Positions 1 through 13,400 of a stretch of DNA of 64,000 bases are shown here, piece after piece. The stretch's first letter is position 1; every line of letters starts with the position of its first letter. The stretch comes from Rhyacichthys aspro. Its lineage: Eukaryota > Chordata > Actinopteri > Gobiiformes > Rhyacichthyidae. The notes beneath the pieces are model-generated. The model did no database searches, was not told the origin of the DNA, and was given only the letters and a program-made list of their open reading frames with translations. Location of the stretch: NCBI GenBank assembly GCA_036850595.1, contig CM072163.1, positions 14,160,639 through 14,224,638 on the forward strand, in the 5' to 3' direction. The translations under genes were made by a program, and so were the position numbers.

Positions 1-1700
1 TTGATGGGAGTTTTTAAGCAGTACTCTGGCAGCACGAGCAGAATAAAGGACAGGAACTTAAGAAGGATCAGAACAGCTACAAAGATACCAAGAGAAACTT
101 CATTATCATCATCGTCGTCTTCATCATCTTTGTCGTCGTGACCTTCGTCATATTTATGAGAAGATTATTTTCCAATGACAAATACTTAAAAATATACATT
201 TCATCATCATCTTAATTATTATTATCATTATTATTATTATTATTTCCCTTTGGATAGCTGAGGTTCCAAGGCCGCGCGACCAGGTGACAGAGGAGGGGTC
301 AGAGGTCACACAGAAAGGAAGGGGGGAAAGATAGAAAAGAGGAGAAGGATGCAGTGGCGAGTGTTGTGTAAAAGTGAAGGTCATGTTAAGAGCTCTTTGG
401 TTTTATTCGTTAACATCTGACACACTTTGCATGTTTGGTTGTTCAAAACCTTTGGACTAAAGCTGTATTGTGGAGAGAAAGAGAAGAAAGAAAGGGATGG
501 AGGAAGAAGAAGAAGAGGAAAAGTGTGTGGGTGGAGACATCTGAAGTGGCTTTTTTTGTAGTTTGGGCTTTTTTATTCACTCTCAGTCTGTTTTTATTCA
601 CAAAACGGTGAACGAAATGGAAACAAAGTGGCCTTCTGTGCTGCTTCTACCACAATAAAATGATAGATCATCTCAGAGTGAGCATTGTGGTAGCTCTTGA
701 CTCCATCTAGTGGCACACAGTGACATAACAGGCGACACGGGATGGCACTTTGAGTCTTCTGTTGATTTCTTCTTTTAAGACATGTCAGAATGATATGTCA
801 AAGATAAAACGATTGGATTAGAAGGAGACGCTAACCGTAGAAGAGAATTCAATTTGCAGACATTTCGGTGAAAGTCAGGATTAAGGGAGCGTCTACTTGG
901 TGCTAAATCTCAAAGTGGGGCATTAACTTTGGTATCATTCACGAAGGGGGTATCCCCACTAAAGAGAGCAGCCCCCAAGTACACCCAGTCCCTCTCACCC
1001 TGACTCCCAGGAAAAAATGTCCTCTAGGAGCTTTCTTCAAATTCCACCACACACACTCAGAGTCGTGAGAAGTGTCTGAAAGTGTCACCTGGCAACGGCG
1101 GCCCTAGCCACTCCCCCCGAAACCTGCCCCGCTGCTCCCCCGACACCGGCAGACATCAAGCGGTCAGTGCGGCTCTCATCAGGCTTACACTCTTAAAGGC
1201 ATGACACCGCACTGACCTCGGCGATAAAGCTGCTCTGAGGCACAAATCTTGAATCGTTTGTAAAGTCAGAAATACATCCCGAGCACTTTTGGACACATTT
1301 GATCCTAGATTTGTGTCAGAGAGCCCCTTTACGGTCCGTCGATATGTGAGGCAGCTTTCAGGGTCAGATGTGAGGAGAGGGGCTGTGTTCAAAGCTCATC
1401 GCAGACAGCGGGGGGTGTTTCCAGGGAGACGAGATGTGCATGTGTTCGGACCGGAGCGTGAACTAGTATGACCTTTTGACCCCAAATGGCACCTTTTTGA
1501 ATCCTTATGGAGAAAAAACATCTATGTATCCCCCTGATCTGTTCCATCACAGATCAATGCTGAAGCTGTGTTTTGTCTCCATTATAGGACACTGACCCCC
1601 GGCCTTACTGCGTTCACTCTGCCGGGCCAAAACACAAGCACACTGTCTGCATGTACCGTCCTGGTACCCTGATCCCCACTTGAACCCCGCTTTTAAAGCA
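1..1700. other. intergenic or distal 3' flank, no gene seen
   Basis: No open frame here resembles a protein. The stretch holds AT-rich trinucleotide runs (about 205-245) and purine-rich tracts (480-530). A + strand AATAAA near 653 could be the poly(A) signal of a neighbouring + strand gene lying mostly off the left edge. A short dispersed motif with a CCACTAGATGG core on the minus strand sits at about 696-712 and recurs near 32570. The distal end of the pou2f2 3' UTR could reach into this block. Confidence 0.4.
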
Positions 1701-4700
1701 TTCATCTATTTGGTTTATCATCAAAGAATATGAGGTATATGATGAACTATCTCTCTTTTACACCATACAGTGGATGAAAGAACAGGATTAGTACCAAATC
1801 AGAGAAAAGCAGAACCAAAACTGACAAAAAAAGAGAAGACAAAAAGAGTTAGAGAGTGATTCACGACTGGAATCACCATCTTTGCATCCTTTTTCCTCTC
1901 AATCACATAAAAAACTTTGCCCCAGTTGATATTCTTCTTGTGTTTTTGGTTATGTAGCAGTAAAGCTTTCAGAGGGTTCTCCCAGTGGAGAAAATATAGA
2001 CAGAAACAGCGCTGTGCTTCAGGAACACCTCAAAGACAAAGCAGGGTAGATTCTAGTTCATTATTACTAAGGAACTTCTTTGTCTTCTCCTTTTTCTTTT
2101 GTAACAGCCTGTGAATCCTGAGGTGTCCATCCACTCAGTGCTGCCTCTAAAATGAGGGCCCCCTCTCTTTGAAAAGAGGAGTGAGGAAGAGTAACAGTTT
2201 TCAGCCGACGCACAGTCAGCCGCACTCTCTTATGACGTCCTAAAGGACCCCTGTTTGCATGTCGGTAATATTTGGTTTAAAGTAGTAAAAAAGAAAGTCA
2301 GCAGGGGGTGAAACAAAATCACAAATGCAGCTCAGAATGCGAAAAAGCACCTCTAGAAATAAATTAACAATAAATAGCGAGACAAAAAGGCAAATAATAA
2401 TATCAACAATAATAAACCTACCCTGAATAAATAGTACAATCAAAAGTCTACATCGCTGGAATAAGGAGAAATAAAAAGTCCAAAGAGAGATAGTTAAAAT
2501 TTTTGGTCTAAAATCAAGTTATTATCATCAATGTTTTTAGGATCTTTTTCTCAAAGTCTTTTTTGTTTTTTCTTTTTTAATACATTAGCGATAAGTAAGC
2601 AGTAGAACATAGATCTTTTTTCTACAAAATCTATAGAAGCACTAACAGATACATTCCGTCTAAGAGTCAATGTGGAGAAAAGGTTTCACCTTTAAGGCGC
2701 AAACCCCACATCTACGTTTGGTTTGTGAATGATTCTCCTTGTGTCAGCTGTTTTTTTACTGGTGCAGAACAAACCAAATATTCTTTGGATAGTCCAACTC
2801 TGGAAATGGTCAACTTGGCTGAGGTGGTTTGTGAACGATTAGATATCACTGCAGACCCTTTATTTGAACCTCTGGTGAGCGTTCACAGCGTCACACCTCA
2901 GACAAATTGGCACTAATCCACTTCAGCGCCTCAGAAGGCAGTCACACAATCTCTCCATTCCTCTCTACTGTGTTTGGTTTGCTTCAGTATTTGGTTTGGC
3001 ATCTTAAGGTTTTGCTATTTTTGGCTTTTTGTGTGTGTGTGTCTTTTTTTATTATTCTGCCAAGACAGTCTGTTTCTTTGTCTAATAAAAATCTGGAAGC
3101 TAAATTTTCACAGTATTTTTTTTTCTCAACCACCTGATAAAAATCTCTAGCACGACTAGGAAAAAAATAAGGAGCTCTTGTAGTAAGTTTAGCGAGTACG
3201 TTATTCCAAATGAGTATAAGCACTAAAGTACAGTACAGAAAACGGCATCAAGAGACACAGCAGAGATAAAACAATCAAGAACAGAAAAATAAAAAGAGAT
3301 TCTTTAGAAGATTCAGTTCAGTGAGGTCATTTGCGTTTAGCTCCATCCAGGACCAGAGAGCTGAGCTGGAGAGAAGGAGAGGGAAGCGTCTTTTTGTCTG
3401 TCTGTCTATCGCCGTCTCTCTTCCATGCTACAGTTTCCGATTCGGACAAACAGACAGACAAATGTAAAGGCTCACAAACACTTGGTCCACATCCCCTCCT
3501 CCCTCCAGCCACATTTGGTTAGCGTTCTTTTTGGTTTGCTTCTGTCATTCCTTGGGTTGTTTGTGTGTTTTTTTTTGGTTTGGGTAAATTTTTGGTATCC
3601 TCTTACAAAAGTGTGATGCCTGCTCCCCTCACTACGGTGCTTCCCTCCTTTTGCCTGTCCCAGCGCTTCCCTTTTCCCGGGGTTTGGAGTAAGGAAGTGT
3701 TCCTTAATAATAAAGCTCCCCCTGTGGGATTTCGGACAGGTCACTGGAGGGAATTCACACTGGGGGGGCGTCCAGTGGCAACTGTGGGTCCTGCTGGTCC
3801 CCAGCGCCCCCTGTTCTTGTGTCTTTATTGTGTTCATATGTCTCGACTGAGGCTCTCTACGAGGAAAAAGCCCAGTCTTAAGAATGCTTTGGTTTCCATT
3901 TGAGAAATTAATGGCAGTGTGAAGTGGAACAATGAAGAATGAGTGATGGAGTGATGAAGAAAAAAGGACAAAGAGGTGTAGACGGACAGGTGTAAGGGAA
4001 TGGACGCTGATTGACGAGGCAGAGATGAGACCTAGCTGTGACCAAACTCAGCTTTATTGACTTATTTAGCCTTTCACTGTTATTACTTTTTAAGTCTTCA
4101 ATCACAGTCCAGATTTCATACTTTCAGAATCAACTCTTAATTGTGTGTCAAGTTTCCAGGGCGTGTTCATTTAGCCATAGCGACACACCTTCGCAGTTAG
4201 AGGAATAATAGTCTTATTAAGGGCACACTATGTGGCATGTTTAAGGTTTGATCAATTCATTCACACCTTGAAATCAACTTGAAGTGTGCCAACTTTAGTC
4301 TTTATCTTTGGCACTTAGTGAAGGCTGAGAGGGTCTCGGTTCAATCAGACCTTTAGAATGACAGAAAACAACGCGTGACACAAATGCGATGAAGACAACG
4401 ATGATGATTAAGAAAGCTGCAACAATAAATAGGATATGGACGTTAAAACAACACTAATAAATAATGAAAAAGTATTACAAAAAAACTGGATTGCAAGATG
4501 TCAAATGAAAAAGTAGATGCTCTTAGAACCAGAGGTAGGTAAGAGACAGTTTGGTGGGATACAGCAGAACAGAAGTGCGGCAGACAAACCACACACATTC
4601 ATACGTAACAATCGTAGACAAAATCAGAGATGAGATGCACGGCGGGATGAGTGTGTGAGTGAGTAGCAGTTGCAGTGGTAGAGTCCTGGTCCTGGATAGC

Positions 4701-5425
4701 TTCGGTTATTTACACGTCCTCTGAATAAAGCTTTTCTCTCCGTATTTTTGGTTTTTGGTATTTGGGATTTTGGTATGGTTGTCATTTTTTTTTGTCATTG
4801 TGTAATCGTCCTCCGCCTCCTCCTCCTCAGGTAAATTTTTGGTTTAAACCTATCCTCCCTACTCCTCTTCCTTCAGACCCGCAGCTTTTAAAGCAAAAGT
4901 AAGTATGCACAGTCCTCCTGTCCGTATCGGTTTTGTCCTTGCCGCCATTCCTTTGTCACATAGTAAAGTTAGCATTTGTCATTTTTGGTTTATGCACTTG
5001 GACACGCACCTCTGCCTCATCTCCTTGTGGTTAAAGAGTCACTGGTTTCATTTTTCTTCAGAGACAGAGAGTGCAGAGGTGTCGCGTCTTATCAAATGTT
5101 ATTGACAAAACAAACAAACAACAACAAAAAAAAGAGTCCTGCGTTGCCTCCTGTTTGGATAGATAAAGATTTTTGGTTTCAATCTTTCCCTTTCCCCCCT
5201 TCTCCCCTCCTTTTTCACGTCTTTCTCTCCGTCCCTCCTCTCTTTCATTCTGTGTATTTTTGGCATCGAAAGACCGGGAGAGAAGGAGAGAGAGAGGCTC
5301 TTGTGGAAAAATAACGGAAGAAGAGCGCGAGAGAGAAAGAGATAGCTTTGGTGTGAAAGGCGAGGTTACGGGTTTCCTCCTTCTTCCTCATCCTCCTCCT
5401 CCTCTCTGATTGGCCCTCGGCGCGG
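1701..5425 (-). other. pou2f2: probable long 3' UTR and downstream flank of pou2f2
   Basis: This lies directly downstream of the pou2f2 stop on the minus strand and has no credible coding frame. Minus-strand AATAAA signals (TTTATT on +) occur near 4054-4059, 3824-3829 and 3047-3052, so several cleavage sites are possible and the true end cannot be fixed. The octamer TTTGGTTT (AAACCAAA in the mRNA sense) recurs exactly at 1709, 2271, 2717, 2973, 2990, 3530, 3574, 3888, 4747, 4838, 4984 and 5172, often as ATTTTTGGTTT. Such density in a non-coding flank suits a regulatory 3' UTR, but transcript extent is inferred. Confidence 0.45.
3803..3813 (-). promoter_or_regulatory. CTCF-like core site
   Basis: The minus strand reads CAGGGGGCGCT, which matches the core of the vertebrate CTCF consensus. 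It sits just beside a minus-strand AATAAA (3824-3829), near where the pou2f2 transcript could end. Binding is inferred from the motif alone. Confidence 0.35.
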
Positions 5426-5748
5426 TCACTCGATCTTGGCCCCTCCCAGAGAGGGCGGGCTGTGTGCCATTTCGCTGGAGGAGCAGGAAGAGGCGGGGCT
5501 AGAGCAGGGCGAAGGGGAGCAGGGGGTGGGGCTGATGCTGTTGGCCGAGGGGAACGGGGACGACTGGGAGGCTTTGGCTACGGCGGCGCTGACCAGTCCG
5601 GGGTTCTGGCCCATGTGGAGGAGGGCCGGGTGGTTGAGGAAGAGCGAGGACGGAAGGCCCCCGCTCTGGCCCCCGGAGGCCCCCAACATCACTTTATTGC
5701 CACCCTCAAGACTGGAAAGAGGCAGCTGGCCACCACTGGCTGCTAGGG
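5426..5748 (-). CDS. pou2f2: pou2f2 coding exon 15 (C-terminus and stop)
   Basis: 323 coding nt after the acceptor ctcttcag. It encodes (A)LAASGGQLPLSSLEGGNKVM, then SSLFLNHPALLHMGQNPGLV SAAV in sequence, a serine-rich tail and GGAKIE before TGA at 5426-5428. The FLNH...GLVSAA block and the G.K.E end are Oct-2 features; Oct-1 ends differently. Confidence 0.93.
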
Positions 5749-7463
5749 CTGAAGAGAGAGAGAAATAAACAATAACCAACTGTTAATCTCAAACTTTTTA
5801 TTGTCTCTGTTTTTGTTGCCATGGTTTTTAAATGAATGATTCTCAGAGGCAGAATAAGTACTTTTTATGAGATGTGTATTCTCATGAGAACAATGCACGG
5901 CGTTTATTTTTTTTATTTTGAGGAACTATCAGAACAACTTTAAGGCTACATATTGAATGATTTGAATGATTTAGAGGCTGTGTATTTTCTGGTCAAATGT
6001 TCTGTAGTGTAGCTTTAAAGGAGAAGTAAGTGTCTTTTTTAAACTACAAAAAAAAAAGAGAGAAAAAGATGATCAGTATTCAAAGAAGCATCTATTATTA
6101 GTGTTCGGGTCAGCAACATAGAGGTTCCAGTTCCTCTGCTTTGCAACAGACGATGAGTATTTTTTCTGGTATCCCGCCCCCTTTTAACCAATCGCTTCGT
6201 TCACTGGAGTTTAACAGGCAAGATTTATTTCAGTCTACAGCTGCTATTCAGAAGTAAATAAATTCTGCTCAGATTTTTAGTCCTGGTTTGTTACTATTGT
6301 GTAATTTTCTTTATTTATTTTTATAGTTTTAATTTAGCTAAATATATTTTACTTTCAAGACTACTATTAATGTTCTCCTGTTTTGAATGTAAAGCACTAT
6401 GGTCTTCTTTTTGGTTGTTGTAAAGAGCTATACAAATAAAGATTGACTGACTGACTGACTGATTGCATGGGTTTACAGCAAAAGTGTATCCTAAGTTTGC
6501 AGGATTTTTTGAGTATGAAAATGTTCAAATACTTTTCTATGGAACATAATGTGATGGATTAAAACCATCACTGCACTTTATGTAAAACTCTATAACCTCG
6601 AAACACAATTTGAAATGTTTGCCTTGTTGGTTAAAATACAAATGAAAAAAAACAAAAAACCCAGTACCATAACACTGTCTGTTGTTATGGAAACTGGCCT
6701 CTGTTACTAACTGTGTGCCATGCAGAACTTCTTTCACAGACAATGCTACATGTAAATGCAAAAACAACCCTTTTGAATAGACTCTTACAGTACAGTAGTT
6801 TACATGTGAAAGGCAGATCCTTGTCCTTGTGTTGTTGTGCGGTAATTGTTCATCGAAGCTACGACTTATTTAATGAAGAGATGGAGGGTTGAGGATGAAT
6901 GAGGCGCAAACACACACCTCAGCTTGACAGTCAGCACTCACACAGACACTCGATGGGATGGATTCATGGATGAAGAATGATTTTTCTACGGCCCTTTGTC
7001 TAGCTGTCTATATGTTTGATTCTCTCTGTATAACCATATTACTCATCATCACACAATATAACGAAACATGATGTCGGAGAGTTTGAGGTCATCTCCACGT
7101 GCCGTTGTCGTCTAGAGTAGGAAGTATAATGGGGCATGTGCGTATGTAAAGTAAGTGTGTGGGAGAGTGCGAGAGACAAAGGATGGTGTAACAGTAAGAG
7201 GAAGGTATTGTACACTGTAACACATTCAGCGCACCGCTTCTTTATGTATTCCGTGACCCTGCCATTTTAACATCCACCTCTGACCTGTTAATTATATTGC
7301 GTTCATCACTAGTGCTGATGCTAAGCTTTGTGTTAAGAGTTTTTTTTTTTTTTTTTTTTTTTGCTCAAACACACCTTGGATAGTGGCCAGGGGATTGTTA
7401 CCGAGGAGGGCTTGGTTCATCCCTGTGTTAACTCCCATCACAGTGTTCCTGTTGTGTCACACG

Positions 7464-7498
<35 letters not shown>

Positions 7499-10400
7499 CG
7501 TACACGTGCAAGAATATATACGGACACAGACAGGCAGAGGAGAAGGGCGAGAGAAAAGCAGGTTTAGCAGCAAGGACAAGTCGAGGACAAACCACATTTA
7601 AAAGCAGTGCAATTATATCCAAGAGGTTAGCAATACAGGGAGAAAAAAGCATTGTGAAAACCTCTAAAAAGTCAAACACTTTTGAGAGTAACATCATAGC
7701 AGTATGTCGTGTTGTCTTTTTTTTTTTTTTTGCTTTCTAAAAGGTGTGTCTTTGCCGTATTCACCTCAAGTTTGCAGCAAAATCGGTGATGTAGTTAGAC
7801 ACGTCACCGTTCTTTTTACCCATACGCCATAAGCTGTGAACACAAACACACACACAGAAACACACAGAGGGTTAGACTGCACTGCTGCACAGAGGAAGCA
7901 GTGGATTATCAGTGTGTGTGTGTACATCTTGAATATCTGAGTGTGTTATCAAAGATTTTACCACAAACTGCAGGTGAACCGAGCTCCGTGAAGTGCAGTG
8001 TTCACAACAATGTGTTCGTGTGAAATTGTGGCTGTGGACACTATGTGAGGTGTGTGTTTACACGCTTTGCCTAAATGTAATACCTCAGTCTGATTACTTC
8101 AATCTGTGTAACTACATTGAAAAGGTGTCACATTACACATACTCACACAGAACATTTGCATAAACATATTGCTCAGAGGCTTACAGGGTTTTTTTTCTTC
8201 TTCTTTGGAATAATATTGTCATTCCGGTCACACATTTTCATATGCGTTGTTGCTTATTCTGCTCATTTGATTCGTGGTGAGCATGTAGTGTGCGTTTACC
8301 CTGCGTTCAGGTTGAGTGCACTGTGGCTGGGAGTGGCTGGGCTGGCCGTGCTGCGAGGAGGAGGGGGCGGAGTCACAGGGGACGGGGCGGAGCTGAGGGA
8401 AGGGTGGCTGGAGGTGAGGCTTGAAGTCAGGGGGCACATGGACGACATGGTGGTCACTGTTGTGCTGCTGAGACTGGTCACGGCCTGCGACAGCTGGCTG
8501 GACATCTGTTACACAAGAAGAAGAAGGAGAAGGAAAAAAAAAGATGAATATTTGTGTCATTTGTATGTTCAGTGCAAACTTGAAATGAGTGTGGTATGAC
8601 ATGGACCATGTGAGGGCTGTAGCAGGGGGCTTTGTGCGTCGGTGGGGCAGTGGGGGGCTGGCTGGGCAGAGGCGGGGTGGCACTGCTCGGGTTGATGCGT
8701 TTCTCTTTCTGCCGGCGGTTGCAGAACCAGACCCGGATCACCTCCTTCTCCATGTTGAGCTGCTCAGCAATTAGCAGGATCTCCTCTGAGGTAGGCTTCT
8801 GGTTCTGTAGGGTTCAAAAGAAAATGTATACACAACAATTTAAAAATCTATATAATGAAATATACATAAACAGTGTTATTTTTGTGTTTATATTTGAATA
8901 GAATTCACTTACCGTCATGAAAGCGCGCTCCAGGGCCACACGTACATTCGTCTCGATGCTGGTTCTCTTCTTCCTGCGGCGACCAGGGAGCCCCTCAAAG
9001 CCCAGAGAGGGAGAGGACAGGGAGCTGGGACTGGGCAAAGTACTGTCTATGGACATGGTCTCTGCAAATAACACACAGAACATAAAACACAGTCAGATGC
9101 CTGGTGTAGTGGATCAGGAAGCACACTGCTTTATAGAGTTAAGTGTGCAATAGTAAAGTGCAATTATTTCCGTTGTGTTTTAAACCAGCTCACCTGCATC
9201 ATTGAGCCACTTCTCCAGCAGTGGCTTAAGTTTGCACATGTTTTTAAAGCTCAGATTAAGGGCCTCAAAGCGGGAGATGGTGGTCTGGCTGAAGTCGTTG
9301 CCGTACAGTTTTCCCATGGCCAAACCAACATCACCCTGAACACATTAAACAGACATCGTAAACAGATAAACACATGCAGTAAAATGGATGGCTGACAAAG
9401 TGGGCATGTCCTCACCTGTGTGAAGCCCAGTTTGATGCGTCTTTGTTTGAAAGTGCGAGCAAACTGCTCCAGTTCCTCCAGGTCACTGGGCTCCTCAGGG
9501 TGAGAGGTCACAGAGGGCACTGTAGTGATCCCCCCAGCACCACTCACCTCTACACTCTTATCTCGCTGCTGCACACAGTTTCAAGGAAACACAGCTGTTT
9601 GTCTGCTCTTGCAATAACTCATAAGAGTTTTTCGTGAACTTAAAGCATTTCCTCATACCTGTGCTTGGAGTCCCATCCTAGATGGAGCAGACAGCAGGCT
9701 CCCTTGGTTTTGCTGAGGTAGCGAAATAAGATTTGGTGTTGATAGAAGTCCTGGTAAGAAGAGGGGAAACCAAATGACCAACAATTCTCACTGTATACTG
9801 TGTTAAAAGTCTTTCTATGGCAGAGGTGCCTACCTTGCTGTCCCTGCTGTGTCTGTGGAAGAAGAAACTGGGCAGGGGACGGGAGCGGGTGGCCAGGCAC
9901 CAAAACTAACTGCTGAAGCTGCAGCAGCTGCTGAATGTCCTGCTCAAGAGCAAAGAAATTAGTTGGAGTGACAGATAAAGATGTGTAATTAAGATAAGAT
10001 CATGCAGAAACATGCATTTGTTAGTTTTGCATTAGATTTGCTAGAAGCTAGGAGTAGTAGGAAGGTGTCATGCAGCTGGAAACAGTGAGTCACTAAATAA
10101 AGTCATGCACATGGAGTCGTTCCGTGGCTCAGAGTTAGTCTGTGATGGGGCGTCTGTTCAGGATGGTGCTCGAGCTGCCGTCGGTACCTGGGCGGTGAGC
10201 TGGATGGGCTGCGAGAGGGTGAGCTGAGGAGGCGGGACAGAGACACTTTGGGGGGTCTGCTCTTGTGTGCCCTGGGACTGGGTCTGGACCTGCTGGCCCA
10301 TCTGTCCCGCCTGCTGCTGGGCTTGTTGATTGGCTGCTGCAGCGGCCTGAGCCTGCTGATTGGCTTGGGCGGCTGCGTGAGCGGCGTGAGCTGCGTGGGC

Positions 10401-13400
10401 CGCACTGGACTGCTGCACAGCGGCAGCCAGGAGCTGTGCCTGAGCCTGCTGCAGCAACAACTGCTGCTGCGCTGGCAGTAAAGCTGTCAACTGACCAAAC
10501 AGGAGGCAAAGAGGAGAGGGGACAGAAAGTTAGGTAAAGAATTGAGGAAGAAAAGACAAAAGCAGGAAAAAGACAGTCAAAAGCGCCACCGGAGAAGCAA
10601 GCCAGACAAAAGTGAAGCATAGTGTCTGCACCCTTGTATACAAAACAAATAGGGTCATTGTGTCTTACCCCTGCTAGCTGGGAGCCAGTCAGCATGAGCT
10701 GCGTGTGTTGCAGGGCCGTCTGTGAGGGGGTCGGGCCGTGAGACGGAGGGAGGGCAGGGGACATCTCACCACACTCCTCCATCTTGGTCTAAAACACAAA
10801 ATCAGGAGAAAATAGTGCATATAGTTAGTTAAAAAGTTAAAATAAAACACCATAACTCACAGGATAAAATAAAGCTACTTCTGTTTGTTCAGTGTGTTCA
10901 CTCTGACTAATTGTGGCAAAAAAATGCACAGAACTCAAAGTCAACAAAGACAGCTCCAATACATTACCTGATCATTTAAGGTCATGATGTCCCGAGATAA
11001 TTACACTAAATGTCGGAGTAAACTGATTGCTAATGAGTCTAAACTGAGCTCATCACAAATCAGAGGTGCTCTGCTTGTGGAGTGTGAAAGTCAAAAGCCC
11101 CTTTTCCCAGGAGCGGGCGTGTTTAGACTGGCGAGTGGGACTCTTCCAGCTCACTGATTTGAATATCTCCTGTGGCATGCAAATCAGGAAGACTCAGTCT
11201 CCTAGTGAGTTGTAGCATTAGACATTTACTTCAGTTTTGAATGGGCTTATTGGAAGAAAAGTGCCATCATACTCTCTCCATTTTCCTCTGTGTGTTTCTG
11301 TTTACATTAATGATTGGGTGGAGAGTCGACACATTATGAAGCTCAACGTCAACCGTGACAAAGGAGCAATTGAGTGAACACAAAGCACCTCTGGCATAAA
11401 ACTTATCGTGTCATTAGGGAACAAAAGGTGCGCAAACATTGTCCGGGAACAGGCGCACTGACACGCAGGGGGAGCACGCTCACCTTGGTGCTGCTTAGGG
11501 CTGGAGACAGAGGGAAGGGGTTGACTTTCATCGACTGAGCCTGGAGAGATGAGAACAGGAATGACTTGAAATTCAAATGCAGTCGGAATTCACAGGGCAA
11601 AAAGTTAAAAAGACAGTACTGTTTTGTTTTTTTACTTAAGTGTCTTTACTTTTTTCCTGTTCAATACAATCATTTTCATAGACATAACTCCATTTGCCTG
11701 CATTTACTTTCTATTATTTCATTTTTTACTAAATGTTCAAACAAGGCTGTACCTGGTGATTTGATTCAGGTCCGTTCCGTTCTGAATCTGTGTGGGAGGA
11801 AAGGGAAAAAGTGACATTTTTTAAGCAAAAAAATACTGCCAACTGTCAAAGCTGTGACAAATGCACCTTAAACTTTATTATTTACACTCCTCATTTGAGC
11901 GTAGGAGTTGACTTGTTGCCTCTATGCCTCACCTGTGCTCTCCAGCGGCGAGTCAGCCCCTACTTTCTCCACCTCGACTGGCTTTGACATCCTGATATCT
12001 GTAACACAGTACACGGCGCACAAAGGTCAGGACGGATCATTCGGAAATCTGTGCCGTTTCAAAACGCAGACGTAAGGTAGAAATATTTGTGACAGAGGCG
12101 AATCTGTGATGGAAAACAGGGTGGTCAGGGTGTCGGGTTTTCAGGTCACAGACTGGGCCTACGCACTGTACAACCATGTAGGTGATGCTTCTCTAACACG
12201 TTGCATTCATTCACACTTTCCAAATAGTGGTTAAAGACTGAGTAGGATGACCAAAGGTGTTTGCTGCTTCTAAATTTAACTCAAGGTTGTTCACGTAGGA
12301 GCATCTAAAACGTCTAGTGTGTCACTCACAAACACTTCCTGGATGACACCTTTATGGGACAGTCCCTGAGGCGACAGCAACCAGTAAAAAAAGAAAAAAA
12401 AAAGTGTTTATTTGACATGAATGGTTGGCAGTTGAGTCGCAGGGAGGCCGGGATGTTATGGGCAGTTTGCATGTGGGGATGTGTGTCTGCGCTCCTGTGG
12501 ATGTCTACAGACTGCCCGTGATGTGTTTGGATTAAAAGTCTGGGCTGCATTATCTCTCTGTAACGCTTTTTTTTATTTGTCTGAAACCACAAGCCTCGAT
12601 GTGTCCGTATGAAACCTCCTGTTTTTCGTTCTTGTACTCTCTGACTTGCACACACACAGGCTCTCTCTCACGCACACACAGCAACTTCCCTTTTGTGAGC
12701 ACATGCAAATCTCCCCAACGACCAACTAATTATATCTGCCACCTGCATAATAAATGCTCCGTCTCCCCCTTCTTTCATCCTCCCTCCCTCCCTCAGAGTC
12801 ACTCCTGTCTCTGTCCTGTCCTGTTCTTTTTTTTTTCTTTTTTTTTTTAATAAAACAGCCTTCGAAAAACTTTAATTTCAGAACACATGGATTTGGCTTT
12901 TTAGAGGATCAAGCACAGACTCTACCATTGGGGGGCAGCAGTAGCACATGGAGACCACAAACCACTGACCACAAGCTAAATCTACTTATCACCTGTGCAA
13001 CAACTATATAAACAATTACACATAGATGTCTGTTCATGTAAAACTGTTTAGGAGAAGTGCTGACAAGGTCTCACAGCGCCACTCTTCCTGACATCCTAAG
13101 GTCAACACACACACAAACTGACCAAAGGATTTCCCTCAAATAAATGTACTTCTGCAAAAATGATATTTAAGACGCCAACATCTGCTCGGATCTATTTTGA
13201 GCGCTTTGTGGTTATTCCCGCGTTACATCCAGCTCTCGCTCGTCGTTTGGCTGCAGCAGTAGAAGTGAGCTCAACTATCCACTGTTGCCCAACGTCTCGA
13301 CTGTAAAAACCACTGAAATTACAATAGTTTCACTTAAAGCCTCGCTGACAAATCACAATCTAAAACCAATCTCGTAATAATATCTGAAACGATGACACTT

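Noticed and set aside
3472..3903. Overlapping frames of 112 and 121 codons
   Set aside because: They lie in the presumed pou2f2 3' UTR and show no protein similarity or codon bias.
8117..8599. 160-codon + strand frame
   Set aside because: Antisense shadow of pou2f2 exons 12-13 and the intron between them.
10135..10782. 215-codon minus frame overlapping pou2f2 exons 5 and 6
   Set aside because: It is an out-of-frame or intron read-through shadow of the real exons, which are fixed by splice phase.
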